This document shows, one piece after another, positions 7,261 to 14,299 of a stretch of DNA of 16,367 nt. This DNA comes from Rickettsia typhi (GTDB lineage: Bacteria; Pseudomonadota; Alphaproteobacteria; Rickettsiales; UBA1997). Location of the stretch: positions 1 to 16,367 of the forward strand of contig CAMDMO010000022.1 in NCBI GenBank assembly GCA_945902255.1. The letters run 5' to 3'. The translations under genes and the position numbers were made by a program. The notes under the pieces were generated by a model. It was not told the origin of the DNA. It did no database searches and was given only the letters and a program-made list of their open reading frames with translations. How positions within the stretch are numbered: position 1 is the stretch's first letter; every line of letters begins with the position of its first letter.

Positions 7261-7403
7261 TCAAAGAAGAAGTTTTTCAATCTTGCGATCGATTCTTGAT
7301 CTAGGGTTCATGGAATCTATCAATATGTGGACAATTTCTTATTCATATCTATCTTTAATTTTAAAAAACCATATAACAACCCTTAACTTAATTAACATTT
7401 TTT

Positions 7404-7958
7404 ATGAAAAAAACACTAATAATCATCTCGCTTCTCACTCTAATTTCTTGCACTCATCAAGATCAAAAAACTAGATTAGATTTCTCTTTTGATGGTAAAA
7501 AATCAAATATCGGAAGTGACACAAAGATAGATTTAACAGTGTTTGACGAAAGACTAGAAAATGGATTTATTGGAACTAAAGAATTTTGCGATGGCAAAAA
7601 AATTACCATTGGCAGTGAGCAAAATTTAGCTGAGTTATTGAAGAAAAAAATTAATGCAGAATTTTATAAAAAAGGCTTTAAACAGGGAAGTGATAAGTTG
7701 GTTGAAATTCATATTCAGAACCTAAAATATAAAGCTGAATGTGGCTTTTTATTAGGAAAATCATCAGCTAATTTTCAAATTAAAGTTTTAGTAACAAATA
7801 ATAAAACTGGCAGCAAAGCCACTAAAAATTTCGAGCTGTCTTTAAATAATAAACACTTCATTTTACCGCTAGAATCAACAGATGATGATACAATCAATGA
7901 TTTGATAGAAGAAGTAATTGGAGATTTTTTAGAAGATGATATTTTGTTAAGAAATTAA
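7404..7958 (+). CDS. YajG-like lipoprotein
   Basis: A 184-residue protein with a bacterial lipoprotein signal: MKK, the hydrophobic core TLIIISLLTLIS, and the lipobox LISC with C16 as the lipid-modified residue. The mature part follows the pattern of the YajG family of uncharacterised outer-membrane lipoproteins: a short strand with DLTVFDERLENGFIGTK, an ITIGSEQNLAELLKKKINAEFYKKGF helix, and an IHIQNLKYKAECGF strand. It has no acidic residue at position +2 (T17), so sorting to the outer membrane is possible. It starts 143 nt after the effector-like gene and ends 20 nt before a strong terminator, so it is the last gene of the rightward group. Function is not known for the family. Confidence 0.7.
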   Translation: MKKTLIIISLLTLISCTHQDQKTRLDFSFDGKKSNIGSDTKIDLTVFDERLENGFIGTKEFCDGKKITIGSEQNLAELLKKKINAEFYKKGFKQGSDKLVEIHIQNLKYKAECGFLLGKSSANFQIKVLVTNNKTGSKATKNFELSLNNKHFILPLESTDDDTINDLIEEVIGDFLEDDILLRN

Positions 7959-7977
7959 ACAATTCTTATAATATAAT

Positions 7978-8014
7978 AAAAAAGGTCGGTCACCAAAAAG
8001 TGACCGACCTTTTT
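7978..8014. terminator. Bidirectional Rho-independent terminator
   Basis: A perfect 10-bp stem (GGTCGGTCAC 7984-7993 with GTGACCGACC 8000-8009) and a CAAAAA loop, flanked by A6 on the left and T5 on the right. It sits between the convergent lipoprotein gene and the leftward stress operon and can serve both. Confidence 0.95.
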
Positions 8015-8029
8015 ACTCGATTTAGCTAA

Positions 8030-8917
8030 TTATTTTTTCCACCAATTTCCAATCTCTTCAGGAAATTTTTCCCACTTAGATAAATAACTATCATCCGCAA
8101 CTCTAGAAACATTCTTCAACTCTTTGCGAAGTTCTTCAATTTTTTCTTTCTCAGCCAAAGAATTGGAATTCAATTCTGCCAATTTTAAGACAAATGAATC
8201 AACCGCGCTAACCGTATTTTGGGCCGCTTTAGGCTGATTGTTTCCTACCAAATACTTTGCAACCGCTAAATTATCGCGTATTTTTGAAACCAGTGAAATT
8301 TTATTATAATGATCAATAAAAATATCGGCATAAATATCCTTAGTATTTTCTCTGATTCTAACTACATCACCTTTTTTTACGCTAGATAAAAGTCGCTTAA
8401 GATCGACACCGGTTTTTTTATTTCCAATATCATAACTTACGTATTTAACTCTGGCGCCATTGATTTCATTATCACGGAAAGAAGATAAAATTTCTTTATT
8501 TTTTGAAATATCTATAGCAAGCGGACTGCTGACTATGGCCAAAGGCAATACTAGCAATGCTTCTTGCGATTTATTCGCATCTTGATATTCCAACTCTAAA
8601 ACTTTATTGCCTCCATAAGCGCTATTTGATGCAGAATATTTCTTTCTATGTTTTGCAACTTTCGCCTCCCGAAACTTTATATAACCCTTAACTTCACTCG
8701 ATCTTTTTTTAACCGCTTCAATGTCATTATTTTTAATATCATTTTCGATATTCGCTAAAATATTTACCAAATCTTCTTCATTATATTCTTTAGCAAAAAC
8801 CTCTCTGACCTCTTCTTTTATCTCGCTTATGGCCGATGCATTTGAGAGCTTGGAAAATAATCCAAAACTCAAAATAGCAATTATGCCAATTAATATGTTT
8901 TTTTTTATAAGTTTAAT
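8030..8917 (-). CDS. Secreted protein of the stress operon, YfdX-like, with apparent ATT start
   Basis: The reading frame is open up to a TAA at 8947-8945 but has no ATG or GTG near its start. The first common start codon, TTG at 8872, would cut through a hydrophobic stretch. An ATT at 8917-8915 gives MKLIKKNILIGIIAILSFGL, followed by a c-region ending ASA at residues 27-29: a textbook signal peptide with an AXA cleavage site, for a 295-residue precursor. This ATT overlaps the stop of the upstream holin-like gene (ATTAA). The mature part has a charged helical N-terminal third, a segment LLVLPLAIVSSPLAI, and a C-terminal helical region (KIRDNLAVAKYLVGNNQPKAA) that loosely resembles YfdX-type periplasmic stress proteins; that link is weak. 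It is the last gene of the csbD operon and ends in the shared terminator. The start could instead reflect a homopolymer indel in the A-rich leader. Confidence 0.7.
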   Translation of the reverse strand: MKLIKKNILIGIIAILSFGLFSKLSNASAISEIKEEVREVFAKEYNEEDLVNILANIENDIKNNDIEAVKKRSSEVKGYIKFREAKVAKHRKKYSASNSAYGGNKVLELEYQDANKSQEALLVLPLAIVSSPLAIDISKNKEILSSFRDNEINGARVKYVSYDIGNKKTGVDLKRLLSSVKKGDVVRIRENTKDIYADIFIDHYNKISLVSKIRDNLAVAKYLVGNNQPKAAQNTVSAVDSFVLKLAELNSNSLAEKEKIEELRKELKNVSRVADDSYLSKWEKFPEEIGNWWKK

Positions 8918-9260
8918 TTTTTTTAGTTTTTTTAAGATATAATTTTAGCAATTCATATGCTATGAAACTTAACACCATTTTACTGGTGATTCCAGTTTGG
9001 GCGGCAGCGGATTGCGCATTGCGTGTTTTTTTATCAGCAATTCGATGCAGCCCTCCCCTAATTAAATCGAACGCAATGAGAGAAAAAATTGCAACTCCAG
9101 CAATAACCCCGAAAAAGGCTATGAGCGCACTGCCATTATCATTAATCTCGTGAAAGGCTTGAATAGCCAAAAATGTAAAAGTTTCAGCGAGAAAAATTGC
9201 CAAGGCTCCAAGCAGGGCTAAAGCAAGTAAAAATGGTAGAGTTGCAATAAATAGTCTCAT
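8913..9260 (-). CDS. Small holin-like (YqjE/phage-holin superfamily) membrane protein
   Basis: A 115-residue protein with two long hydrophobic segments, about residues 4-33 and 45-66, and a lysine-rich C terminus (LKLYLKKTKKN). The layout of two membrane helices, a short polar turn (HEINDNGSA) and a basic tail matches the YqjE-like group of the phage-holin superfamily. These proteins are commonly encoded beside DUF883/ElaB-type genes in proteobacteria, as here. It starts 17 nt after the DUF883 stop, with a weak GGAC ribosome site, and its stop overlaps the proposed ATT start of the next gene. No lytic partner is nearby, so it is probably an envelope-stress accessory rather than a phage remnant. 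The family assignment rests on topology and neighbours more than on sequence. Confidence 0.65.
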   Translation of the reverse strand: MRLFIATLPFLLALALLGALAIFLAETFTFLAIQAFHEINDNGSALIAFFGVIAGVAIFSLIAFDLIRGGLHRIADKKTRNAQSAAAQTGITSKMVLSFIAYELLKLYLKKTKKN

Positions 9261-9277
9261 ATAAGTCCGTAAATTAA

Positions 9278-9517
9278 TTATCTTCTGTAAATCAATCCGA
9301 TTATCGCCCCAAGTGCTAGAGTTCCAGCAATTACTTTAAGCGGATGCTCTTTAACGCAGCCAAGAATTTTATTCTTAGCCTCAATTGCATTTTCTTTTTT
9401 ATTTCCCAAAAAATCACTTAGCTCATTAATTAGGTGAGAAGTAATTTGTTTGATATTTTCGCTAGAAAGCTCACTAAGCTCTTTGGTTGCACTTTCAGTT
9501 TTTTCACAATTTGACAT
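9278..9517 (-). CDS. DUF883 (ElaB/YqjD-like) tail-anchored protein
   Basis: A 79-residue protein with an amphipathic, Glu/Lys/Ser-rich helical body and one C-terminal membrane segment ending in basic residues: VKEHPLKVIAGTLALGAIIG (about residues 55-74), then LIYRR. This end is the family hallmark of DUF883. In E. coli, ElaB and YqjD are inner-membrane proteins induced in stationary phase, and YqjD binds ribosomes; that function is not shown here. The start is supported by AAAGGAT 8-9 nt upstream of the ATG at 9517. It lies 32 nt after csbD and 17 nt before the holin-like gene, in a typical stress gene order. Confidence 0.82.
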   Translation of the reverse strand: MSNCEKTESATKELSELSSENIKQITSHLINELSDFLGNKKENAIEAKNKILGCVKEHPLKVIAGTLALGAIIGLIYRR

Positions 9518-9549
9518 ATAGTATCCTTTAAATTTAGTTAATTAAAATT

Positions 9550-9753
9550 TTAGCATTTGCAATTTTTTACGATCTCTTCAAGTCGCTCTGTAACTTTCTT
9601 TTTTTCAAGACCATATTTTTCCTGAATTGCACCTTCTAACTTAAGTCTGTCACCATTAATTTTATCCAGATCATCATTGGTAAGCTTTCCCCATTGTTTT
9701 TGAACTTCACCTTTAATCTGTTTCCACTGTCCTTTAAAAACATCATTTGTCAT
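9550..9753 (-). CDS. CsbD-family general stress protein
   Basis: A 67-residue soluble protein with the CsbD/YjbJ signature: GQWKQIKGEVQKQWGKLTND near the N terminus, then the repeat-like GDRLKLEGAIQEKYG. Members of this family are small, very abundant proteins induced in stationary phase and osmotic stress; their biochemical role is unknown. The ATG at 9753 is set by a good ribosome site, GGAG 7 nt upstream (AATGGAGAACATATG). It is the first gene of a four-gene leftward operon. A candidate promoter lies about 100 nt upstream, in the gap shared with the divergent histidine kinase. The C terminus has two cysteines (NCKC), which is not a family hallmark. Confidence 0.92.
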   Translation of the reverse strand: MTNDVFKGQWKQIKGEVQKQWGKLTNDDLDKINGDRLKLEGAIQEKYGLEKKKVTERLEEIVKNCKC

Positions 9754-9858
9754 ATGTTCTCCATTTGTTGTTAATGTGAAATGGTTTGCCTTTGGTATGT
9801 TTTCGATTAGTTAAGCTAGAAAGAGGTAAATAAAGTCTCTATACCTAGTAAGGCTTGG

Positions 9859-9888
9859 AATATAAGTTTGACATAATGGCAATGTCAC
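9859..9888 (-). promoter_or_regulatory. Candidate sigma-70-type promoter of the csbD operon
   Basis: On the minus strand a -35-like GTGACA (9888-9883, 5 of 6 to consensus) and a -10-like TATATT (9864-9859, 5 of 6) are separated by 18 bp. This predicts a leader of about 100 nt before csbD. Found by eye in the 183-nt gap; no stress-sigma EcfG motif (GGAAC) was seen. Confidence 0.45.
9869..9887. promoter_or_regulatory. Dyad TGACAT-N7-ATGTCA, candidate operator
   Basis: A perfect 6-bp inverted repeat around a 7-bp spacer lies between csbD and the histidine kinase gene, overlapping the candidate csbD promoter. A further GTCA-N3-TGAC (9884-9894) extends it. It is well placed to bind the response regulator encoded next door, but that is inference. 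Confidence 0.35.
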
Positions 9889-9936
9889 AATGACTGCTTG
9901 CATAAAAAGTGGCTGTAGGTATCATGAGGTTTACTT

Positions 9937-11235
9937 ATGAATAAATATCCACACAAAGACAGTAAAACAAAAAATTCCGAAAGCCTTCTATTAGAGAGAA
10001 TTTTTAGGTTTCTGCGCAGATCCTTTGTAATTCAATCCATCTTTGTTCAGAGACTAATAAAGAGTCTAGCAATCCGCAATTTTCACGCCGTAGAAAACCT
10101 TACCAGAGAGCGTGCTTTAAAAATTATTAATAAAATTAGTCAGGCTAAATTTTCGGCTTCCAGCGTTGAAGAATTGGCACTATTAACTTGTCAAAAATTA
10201 CAAGAAGATTTTGGCGGTAAATTTTGGATAGTTTTTAAAAATGGCGAAAGTGGCATGAAGCCTTATCCATCTTATAATCAAAAGATGGAGGAAGTTTTAA
10301 ATAAAATGCTGCCCGATGTAATTTATAAAAAGAAATTCACTGTATATTTTAAACCGATGACGGTTATTGATATAGAAATTGGAGTCTTGATAGCGGAGCT
10401 AAAATCTAGCGATAAAAATACTGCGAGTTTAGGGAAAATTTTGCCAATTTTATCAAATCAAATTTCAATGATTATTGATAATTTTGAAACTCATACCAAA
10501 CTGCACGAAGCCATAGTTAACGAGGAGCGCGAAAAATTACGCGCCTTAATTCTTTCTTCAATTTCGCATGATTTAAAAACGCCGCTTTTTTCTATAATTG
10601 GCAGCTTAAATATTTTAAAATTATCTTTAGATAAAAATAGACTAACCAAAGAAAATAAAAAAATTCTGATTAATACCGCGTTGGAAGAAGCGGAAAGATT
10701 AAATGGTTTTATTTCAGATGTATTGGAAATGACTCGAATCGAAAGCGGCGCAATTATGCTGCATAAAAAGCTGCTAAACCCAGCGATGATAATACTTCAG
10801 ACCCTAGAAAGATTTGATGAAAAATTAAAAGAATATCAATTAGAAATTGCTCTAAGCAAAAAAATCAAAATAAATTTTGATAAAGTTTCTCTAGAGCAAA
10901 TCATTCAAAATCTGATTGATAACACTATAAAATATTCACCAGAAAATTCTAAAATCACAATTTGCGATGAATTATCCCAAGATCAAAAGAGTTATAATAT
11001 TTTTATCAAAGATGAAGGTGGTGGAATTGAGCCAGAAAAATTAGGGTTAATTTTTAATAAATTTGAACGCTTTAATTTGGAAGACAAAGTATTGGGAAGT
11101 GGCTTGGGGCTTAGTATTGTAAAGGCTTTAATGGATATTAATAACGCAAAAATTATAGTAAAAAATTCCGACGATAAAAAAGGTGCAATTTTTGTTTTAG
11201 AATTTAGAGATTTCGTAAAAAAGGTAAATTTATAA
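9937..11235 (+). CDS. Soluble KdpD-like sensor histidine kinase
   Basis: A 432-residue histidine kinase. Residues about 60-185 fit a GAF-like sensory domain. HisKA starts near 195, with the H-box SSISHDLKTPL (H211 is the predicted phosphorylated residue) followed by FSIIGSLNIL. The HATPase domain has N-box QIIQNLIDNTIKYSP (N325, N329), G1 DEGGGI (359-364), an FNKFERF F-box (373-379) and G2 GSGLGLSIVKALM (387-399). The H-box and overall layout match the cytoplasmic C-terminal part of KdpD. The large N-terminal KdpD domain, the USP domain and the four membrane helices are missing; there is only a basic, slightly amphipathic N terminus (RIFRFLRRSFVIQSIFVQRL). It therefore probably senses a cytoplasmic signal. 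No kdpFABC is in the window. It forms an operon with the regulator 25 nt downstream. Confidence 0.88.
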   Translation: MNKYPHKDSKTKNSESLLLERIFRFLRRSFVIQSIFVQRLIKSLAIRNFHAVENLTRERALKIINKISQAKFSASSVEELALLTCQKLQEDFGGKFWIVFKNGESGMKPYPSYNQKMEEVLNKMLPDVIYKKKFTVYFKPMTVIDIEIGVLIAELKSSDKNTASLGKILPILSNQISMIIDNFETHTKLHEAIVNEEREKLRALILSSISHDLKTPLFSIIGSLNILKLSLDKNRLTKENKKILINTALEEAERLNGFISDVLEMTRIESGAIMLHKKLLNPAMIILQTLERFDEKLKEYQLEIALSKKIKINFDKVSLEQIIQNLIDNTIKYSPENSKITICDELSQDQKSYNIFIKDEGGGIEPEKLGLIFNKFERFNLEDKVLGSGLGLSIVKALMDINNAKIIVKNSDDKKGAIFVLEFRDFVKKVNL

Positions 11236-11260
11236 ACCATAATTAGACTAAGGAAATCTT

Positions 11261-11965
11261 ATGACAAATAAATCAATTAAGACAAAATTATTATTAATTG
11301 AAGATGAGGAAAAAATTAGAAAAATATTAAAAATTTATCTAAAAGATGAAAATTTTGATATCATTGAAGCGCCCAATGGTCAAAGCGGTTTACGCATGTT
11401 TCTTTCACTAAAACCAGAAATTATAGTAACTGATTTAGGGCTTCCCGATATTGATGAAAAAGAAGTGGTAAAAAGTATTCGCGAAATAAGCGATGCGCCA
11501 ATTATTGTTTGTTCAGTGCGCGATGATGATAGTGAAATCATAGAAGCTCTTAAATATGGCGCTGACGATTATGTAATAAAACCTTTTAATCCAGAAATTC
11601 TATTAGCTCGCATCAACCGCAACTTACATAGAGTGGTATTAAATGTTCAAAATACTACCAAAGAGTTCTTAATTAATGGGCCGCTTAAAATAGATTTGTT
11701 AAAGCATGAGGTAAGTATTGATGATAAAGTGGTCTTCTTTTCTCCAAAACAATATAATTTATTAAAACATCTGATTATCAATAAAGGTAAGGTATTAACT
11801 CATCGCGAAATTTTAGGAGAAATTTGGGGCAAAGCTTACCTAAGTGAAAACCAATATTTACGCGTACAGATTGGAAATATTCGAGAAAAAATTAGAAGCT
11901 GCTTAGGCAAACAAGAACTAATTCGCACTGAGCCTGGAATTGGCTATAGAATGGAAATTTTGTGA
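11261..11965 (+). CDS. KdpE-like OmpR-family response regulator
   Basis: A 234-residue DNA-binding response regulator. The receiver domain (residues about 8-122) has acidic residues E14-D15, the phospho-acceptor D58 in IIVTDLGLPD, S85 in the Thr/Ser switch position and K107 in VIKPF. The winged-helix domain (about 138-234) has FFSPKQYNLLKHLIINKGKV, HREILGEIWG, and a C-terminal ending RTEPGIGYRM. YLRVQIGNIREKIR is the recognition region and closely follows the KdpE pattern (YLRIYMGHLRQKL in E. coli as I recall it). The ATG has a good ribosome site (AAGGAAA, 6-7 nt upstream). Phosphorylated by the preceding kinase, it probably controls nearby envelope or stress genes, as no potassium transporter gene is present here. 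Confidence 0.92.
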   Translation: MTNKSIKTKLLLIEDEEKIRKILKIYLKDENFDIIEAPNGQSGLRMFLSLKPEIIVTDLGLPDIDEKEVVKSIREISDAPIIVCSVRDDDSEIIEALKYGADDYVIKPFNPEILLARINRNLHRVVLNVQNTTKEFLINGPLKIDLLKHEVSIDDKVVFFSPKQYNLLKHLIINKGKVLTHREILGEIWGKAYLSENQYLRVQIGNIREKIRSCLGKQELIRTEPGIGYRMEIL

Positions 11966-12100
11966 TAATAATTTAATCCACCAAACTTATAAATCTCTGC
12001 GCTAATGCCGCCTTTATATTTATCCAGCCACTCCATATAGCAACTTTATCCAAGCATTAATAGCCCTCTTCTCACTTATTAACAATTATAGGAGAACTTT

Positions 12101-12277
12101 ATGAGCATATTAAAAAAACCCACAATAGAAAGAAGTGACTTACTCAAAGAAAGTGATAAGAAAAATAAAGTCTCTACCAAAAAATATCGCAAAATACGCG
12201 ATACTTTAAGTGAAAAGCAAATTGATAAAATGATTAATGATAGCTTCCCAGCCAGCGATCCGCCCAGCACTTATTAA
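12101..12277 (+). CDS. 58-residue protein with SFPASDPPS C-terminal motif
   Basis: A small gene I translated by hand: MSILKKPTIERSDLLKESDK, a lysine-rich middle, then IDKMINDSFPASDPPSTY and a TAA stop. The ATG follows a strong ribosome site (ATAGGAGAACTTTATG). The tail DSFPASDPPS recurs at the C terminus of many small uncharacterised proteobacterial proteins, often close to CsbD and other stress genes; this is from memory. The protein is hydrophilic and probably largely disordered, with no membrane segment. It lies 136 nt after the response regulator and 10 nt before a perfect-palindrome terminator. Its function is unknown. The motif and the ribosome site make it a real gene despite its size. 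Confidence 0.85.
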   Translation: MSILKKPTIERSDLLKESDKKNKVSTKKYRKIRDTLSEKQIDKMINDSFPASDPPSTY

Positions 12278-12286
12278 TGATTTGAA

Positions 12287-12322
12287 AAAAGGGTTTATTT
12301 GCAATTGCAAATAAACCCTTTT
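12287..12322. terminator. Perfect 36-nt palindrome, bidirectional terminator
   Basis: AAAAGGGTTTATTTGCAA is followed directly by its own reverse complement, ending in TTTT. It lies between the 58-residue gene (plus) and mreC (minus, ending at 12367) and can end transcription from both sides. Confidence 0.88.
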
Positions 12323-12366
12323 GATTTTTATCCCTTATTTGAATTTTAGCTTTATTAAAACAGCAT

Positions 12367-13206
12367 CTAGTAATCCATTATTGTAACTGCGCCAGAATTA
12401 TTAACATCTTCAACCATATTCACCGCAACACCTTCTTCATCAATTTTTTTAACCACTCCAACTAATAATCCGGGTGGCAAAGTGTCACCATCACCTGAGG
12501 TAAATATCCATTCCCCTTCTTCAATTCCATGTTTTTTTGGCAAATATAGAATATCCATCACGCCACTATTATTACCCGCCAAAATTCCTCTGGAGCGCGA
12601 TTTAGAAGAGATAACTGGAATGTGAGAATTTGCATCGGTTAATAAAATTACGCGAGATTTATCTTCGCCAACTTCAGAAACTCTTCCAATTACACCGCGA
12701 CTTCCAACCAAGATATTACCTTCTTTAACATCGCGATTTTTACCAGCGTCAATATAAAGTTTTTGATTAAAAATTTGATGAGATTTTCCAATGATTCTTG
12801 CAGCTTTAAATTTGGCAGTTTTTAAACTAATAAAATTTAAAACATTGCGCAATTCTTTATTTTCTTCGTTGATATTGATTGAAGTAACATAAAGAGATCT
12901 TAGCTTTTCTATTTCTATTTTTAGAGCTTTATTTTCTTCCCTTGCTGAAGCTAACTCATGAAAGTTAGTTAGAAGATCAATTGCGCCATTAAAAGGAAAG
13001 GCCGCAACTTTAACTATCGGCATTGAAACCTTAACAATGCTAAATGAAATTGTTTTTGAAAAATTACTATTTAACTTGGAGGCAACAAGAAATATGATGC
13101 ATAAAAAACTAAAAAGCACAGTTTCAATTCGGCTAAAAACCAAACCAAAACTATGCTTAAAGCTGTAATTCGCCTTGTTATATGTGAAGTCTAAATATTG
13201 TTTCAT
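12367..13206 (-). CDS. mreC: Rod-shape-determining protein MreC
   Basis: A 279-residue bitopic inner-membrane protein that links cytoplasmic MreB filaments to the periplasmic peptidoglycan synthesis complex. It has a cytoplasmic N terminus with a membrane segment at about residues 28-46 (ETVLFSFLCIIFLVASKL), and a coiled coil at about 84-118 (HELASAREENKALKIEIEKL). The two-part beta domain from about 130 contains AARIIGKS, LYIDAGKNRDVKEGNILVGS, GVIGRVSEVGEDKSRVILLT and LPPGLLVGVV, all typical of the family. It starts 12 nt after the mreB stop and is in the same operon. mreD and rodA do not follow; the next gene is convergent. Confidence 0.95.
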   Translation of the reverse strand: MKQYLDFTYNKANYSFKHSFGLVFSRIETVLFSFLCIIFLVASKLNSNFSKTISFSIVKVSMPIVKVAAFPFNGAIDLLTNFHELASAREENKALKIEIEKLRSLYVTSININEENKELRNVLNFISLKTAKFKAARIIGKSHQIFNQKLYIDAGKNRDVKEGNILVGSRGVIGRVSEVGEDKSRVILLTDANSHIPVISSKSRSRGILAGNNSGVMDILYLPKKHGIEEGEWIFTSGDGDTLPPGLLVGVVKKIDEEGVAVNMVEDVNNSGAVTIMDY

Positions 13207-13218
13207 TTATTCGAGCAA

Positions 13219-14259
13219 CTAATCTTGTCTAAATAATGTAGCTCTGAACATTTTCATATTTTCAAGCACTTTACCACAACCATTTACAACACAAAGTAAT
13301 GGATCTTCAGCAACAAAAACTGGTAAGCCAGTTGCTTGTCTAACCACATAATCAAGATTTTTTAATAAAGCTCCGCCACCACTTAACACGATTCCTCTTT
13401 CAACAATATCAGAAGAAAGTTCTGGAGGAGTGCATTCAAGAGCAACTTTAATTGCATCAATAATTTGCTCAACCGGTTCCATTAAACTTTCAGCAATTTG
13501 TCTTTCGGTTAAAATCATTTCTTTTGGAATTCCATTAGAAAGATCACGACCTTTCACTTCAATAGTTGCGCCATCTCCTTCAATTGGAGGACAAGCCGCA
13601 CCAATATTTTTCTTGATTCTTTCTGCAGTTGATTCGCCAATTAATAAATTGTGATAGCGTCTGATGTAAGAAATAATTGCTTCATCCATTTTATCACCAC
13701 CAACTCTTACAGATCTTGAATAAACAATGCCGCCAAGAGAAAGAATTCCAACTTCCGTAGTTCCGCCGCCAATATCAACAATCATTGATCCCGTAGGTTC
13801 AGTTACCGGTAAATTTGCACCAATTGCAGCCGCCATCGGCTCTTCAATTAGATAAACTTCGTTAGCGCCAGCGCCTTCTGCAGCATCTTGAATTGCTCTT
13901 CTTTCAACTGGAGTTGATCCTGAAGGAACGCAAATAATGATAAGTGGTCCTAACCAACTTCTAGTTTGATTTACTTCACGAATGAAGTGCTTAATCATTT
14001 CTGCAGCAACTTTAAAATCAGCGATCACGCCATCTTTAAGTGGACGAATTGCATCAATTTTTGCCGGAGTTCTTCCCAACATCATTTTTGCAGTATTTCC
14101 AAAGGCGCATGGAATCATTTTGCCATTTTCATTGATAACCGCAACCACCGAAGGTTCGTTTAATACAACACCTTGACTGCGAACATAAACTAGCGTATTT
14201 GCCGTACCTAAATCAATCGCGATGTCTTTAGATGAAAATGAAAAAAACTTTGAAAACAT
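13219..14259 (-). CDS. mreB: Rod-shape-determining actin homologue MreB
   Basis: A 346-residue actin-like ATPase that forms membrane-associated filaments directing lateral cell-wall growth. The start is ATG at 14259-14257 (MFSKFFSFSSKDIAIDLGTA), placed by the strong ribosome site GGAGGAAGTA just upstream. A TTG at 14271 is in frame but overlaps that ribosome site and would add only MEEV. Phosphate-1 motif IDLGTANT, the phosphate-2 motif DIGGGTTEVG, the EEPMAAAIGA helix and the adenosine motif LSGGGALLKNLD are all intact. The N-terminal MFSKFFSF is amphipathic and fits membrane binding. Length is normal (340-350). It is followed by mreC and preceded by leuA 41 nt upstream, so the three may share a transcript. 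Confidence 0.97.
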   Translation of the reverse strand: MFSKFFSFSSKDIAIDLGTANTLVYVRSQGVVLNEPSVVAVINENGKMIPCAFGNTAKMMLGRTPAKIDAIRPLKDGVIADFKVAAEMIKHFIREVNQTRSWLGPLIIICVPSGSTPVERRAIQDAAEGAGANEVYLIEEPMAAAIGANLPVTEPTGSMIVDIGGGTTEVGILSLGGIVYSRSVRVGGDKMDEAIISYIRRYHNLLIGESTAERIKKNIGAACPPIEGDGATIEVKGRDLSNGIPKEMILTERQIAESLMEPVEQIIDAIKVALECTPPELSSDIVERGIVLSGGGALLKNLDYVVRQATGLPVFVAEDPLLCVVNGCGKVLENMKMFRATLFRQD

Positions 14260-14299
14260 TACTTCCTCCAATTATTATTTGATGCGCCTGAATTAAGTT

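Noticed and set aside
7261..7403. Possible terminator after the effector-like gene (TTGATCTAG ... CTATCAA)
   Set aside because: The stem is short with a bulge and has no T run.
7220..7474. An 84-codon plus-strand frame bridging the effector-like gene and the lipoprotein gene
   Set aside because: It overlaps the ends of both genes in another frame, has no ribosome site and shows no protein-like pattern.
8913..9260. Prophage remnant suggested by the holin-like protein
   Set aside because: There are no endolysin, capsid or integrase genes, and the neighbours are CsbD and DUF883 stress genes.
12079..12270. A 63-codon minus-strand frame
   Set aside because: It is antisense to the 58-residue SFPASDPPS gene, which has a strong ribosome site and a known motif.
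14260..14271. TTG start giving a 350-residue MreB
   Set aside because: The TTG overlaps the GGAGG ribosome site of the ATG at 14259, which fits the family start.
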